Shown piece by piece: positions 4,421 to 5,173 of a stretch of DNA of 5,173 nt. The DNA comes from CBDTTM01 sp965363355 (GTDB lineage: Bacteria > Bacillota > Negativicutes > Selenomonadales > Selenomonadaceae), in contig CBDTTM010000181.1 in assembly GCA_965363355.1 (NCBI GenBank), forward strand, positions 1-5,173, read 5' to 3'. Both the position numbers and the translations under genes were made by a program. The notes under the pieces are model-generated. The model was not told the DNA's origin. It did no database searches and saw nothing but the letters and a program-made list of their open reading frames with translations. Position 1 is the stretch's first letter; each line of letters opens with the position of its first letter.

Positions 4421-5173
4421 TCATTCATTTCCTAAGGCAAATCGAGCTGCCGGCAAAGCCTCCATAATATCACTGGCGACAAGCCCAGTCATCCCACGCT
4501 CTGCGGCCAAATCCCCGGCAAATCCATGTAGGAAAACGCCTGCCATCGCAGCATTGTAACGAGACATCCCTTGTGCTTTTAACCCAGCAATAACGCCCGC
4601 CAACACATCTCCGCTTCCAGCCGTAGCCATACCAGGGTTTCCATTGGTAGAAAGTGATACCGTTCCGTCAGGAAATACAACGATCGTTCTTTCACTTTTC
4701 AATACAAAAATACAATTGTAGTCTTTCGCTGCATCTCGGGTCAAACCAATGCGGTCTTCTCTTAGCTCCGCTACGGAAACACCGAGCAGCTTTGCCATCT
4801 CACCCAAATGCGGTGTTAGTATTGGCGTGATTTTACAATCGCGCAAAAGATGTGCATATCCTGCAAAGGCAACAATTGCATCTGCATCAAGGACCAACTG
4901 CGTTTCCACTTTTGCTACAAAATCCCTGATCAAGATTGCTGTATCTTCATCCCTGCCAAGTCCCGGGCCAATAACAACTGTATCATATGCTATCGCCAAA
5001 TCGAGCAACGCGGAAAGTGACTCTTTGCCTAACTTTCCTTTTTCTTTTTCTGGCACTGCACGCGTCATTACTTCTGTTAGTTTCACCGCCATAATATCTT
5101 GCAGGCTCTGCGCTACAGCTAAGGTAACGACTCCGGCACCGCTTCTAAGCGCTGACTGCGAAACAAGTGCTGC
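4421..5173 (-). CDS. nnrD: NAD(P)H-hydrate dehydratase domain of Nnr, C-terminal part (5' end outside window)
   Basis: This enzyme repairs damaged cofactor by ADP- or ATP-dependent dehydration of S-NAD(P)HX to NAD(P)H, usually in the cytosol. The frame is open to the window edge and gives 250 residues. It does not begin at the internal ATG at 5092: the 27 upstream codons, with ALRSGAGVVTLA, are typical of the family. Further motifs, numbered from the first visible residue, are VIGPGLG (67-73), LDADAI (95-100), TPHLGEMAKLLG (120-131) and NGNPGMATAGSGD (177-189). The last contains the catalytic-type Asp189 of the ribokinase-like fold. The family usually has TPHPGE where Leu stands here. Whether an N-terminal epimerase domain (NnrE) is fused cannot be seen; in many bacteria it is. 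The stop TGA (4423-4421) lies 29 nt before the mazEF -35 box, and no clear terminator lies between. Nnr next to mazEF is a recurring arrangement in Bacillota. Confidence 0.95.
   Translation of the reverse strand, partial: AALVSQSALRSGAGVVTLAVAQSLQDIMAVKLTEVMTRAVPEKEKGKLGKESLSALLDLAIAYDTVVIGPGLGRDEDTAILIRDFVAKVETQLVLDADAIVAFAGYAHLLRDCKITPILTPHLGEMAKLLGVSVAELREDRIGLTRDAAKDYNCIFVLKSERTIVVFPDGTVSLSTNGNPGMATAGSGDVLAGVIAGLKAQGMSRYNAAMAGVFLHGFAGDLAAERGMTGLVASDIMEALPAARFALGNE

Noticed and set aside
3273..4530. UACAU sites (for example in the MBL gene at 3277-3273 and in nnr at 4530-4526) as targets of the neighbouring MazF
   Set aside because: A five-base motif is expected several times in 5 kb by chance, and the cleavage specificity of this MazF is not known from sequence.
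4421..5092. An nnr gene starting at the internal ATG at 5092
   Set aside because: The upstream in-frame codons to 5173 encode conserved family sequence (ALRSGAGVVTLA), so the gene is cut by the window edge and does not start there.
1..5173. CRISPR array, tRNA, rRNA, insertion sequence or prophage remnant
   Set aside because: No spaced direct repeats, cloverleaf sequence, transposase motif or terminal repeats were seen. The window is densely filled with housekeeping genes.

Overview
The window reads as an ordinary housekeeping stretch of a low-to-moderate GC Bacillota genome. Pointers to Bacillota are the short-form ThiC, an EndoAI/EndoA-type mazEF pair downstream of an Nnr gene, a GerMN lipoprotein, strong AGGAGG-type ribosome sites and TTG starts. 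The combination of an AMIN-Amidase_3 protein, a GerMN lipoprotein and a lipoprotein metallo-beta-lactamase would suit the diderm Negativicutes. That finer placement is inference and was not tested. All eight recognised genes lie on the minus strand, so transcription runs from high to low coordinates.

At the right (upstream) edge, 5173-4421 holds the C-terminal dehydratase domain of NAD(P)H-hydrate repair enzyme Nnr, with its N-terminus outside the window. A promoter with perfect consensus hexamers (TTGACA, 17 bp, TATAAT; 4392-4364) then drives mazE (TTG start) and mazF. An intrinsic terminator at 3707-3673 follows them. The next cluster begins only a few bases beyond its T-tract: a lipoprotein metallo-beta-lactamase related to the ComEC C-terminal domain, a DUF3006 protein, an exported AMIN-Amidase_3 N-acetylmuramoyl-L-alanine amidase, and a GerMN-domain lipoprotein. 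Gene spacings there are 5, 58 and 17 nt. The 58-nt gap carries a perfect 9-bp hairpin over the DUF3006 stop codon.

At the left edge, a separate unit has a sigma-A-like promoter (839-811), a TPP riboswitch (802-725), an antiterminator/terminator pair (724-661) and thiC, which runs off the window at position 1. This is a textbook thiamine feedback circuit: high TPP should terminate transcription before thiC, the gene for pyrimidine synthesis.

Three groups of function are present: metabolite repair plus a toxin-antitoxin module, envelope remodelling (amidase plus GerM-like protein, with a surface MBL hydrolase), and thiamine synthesis. I found no CRISPR array, tRNA, rRNA, insertion sequence or clearly undescribed system. 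The points most worth a second look are the terminator inside the leader of the MBL gene, the abrupt loss of ThiC similarity in the first 25 bases, and the hairpin over the DUF3006 stop.
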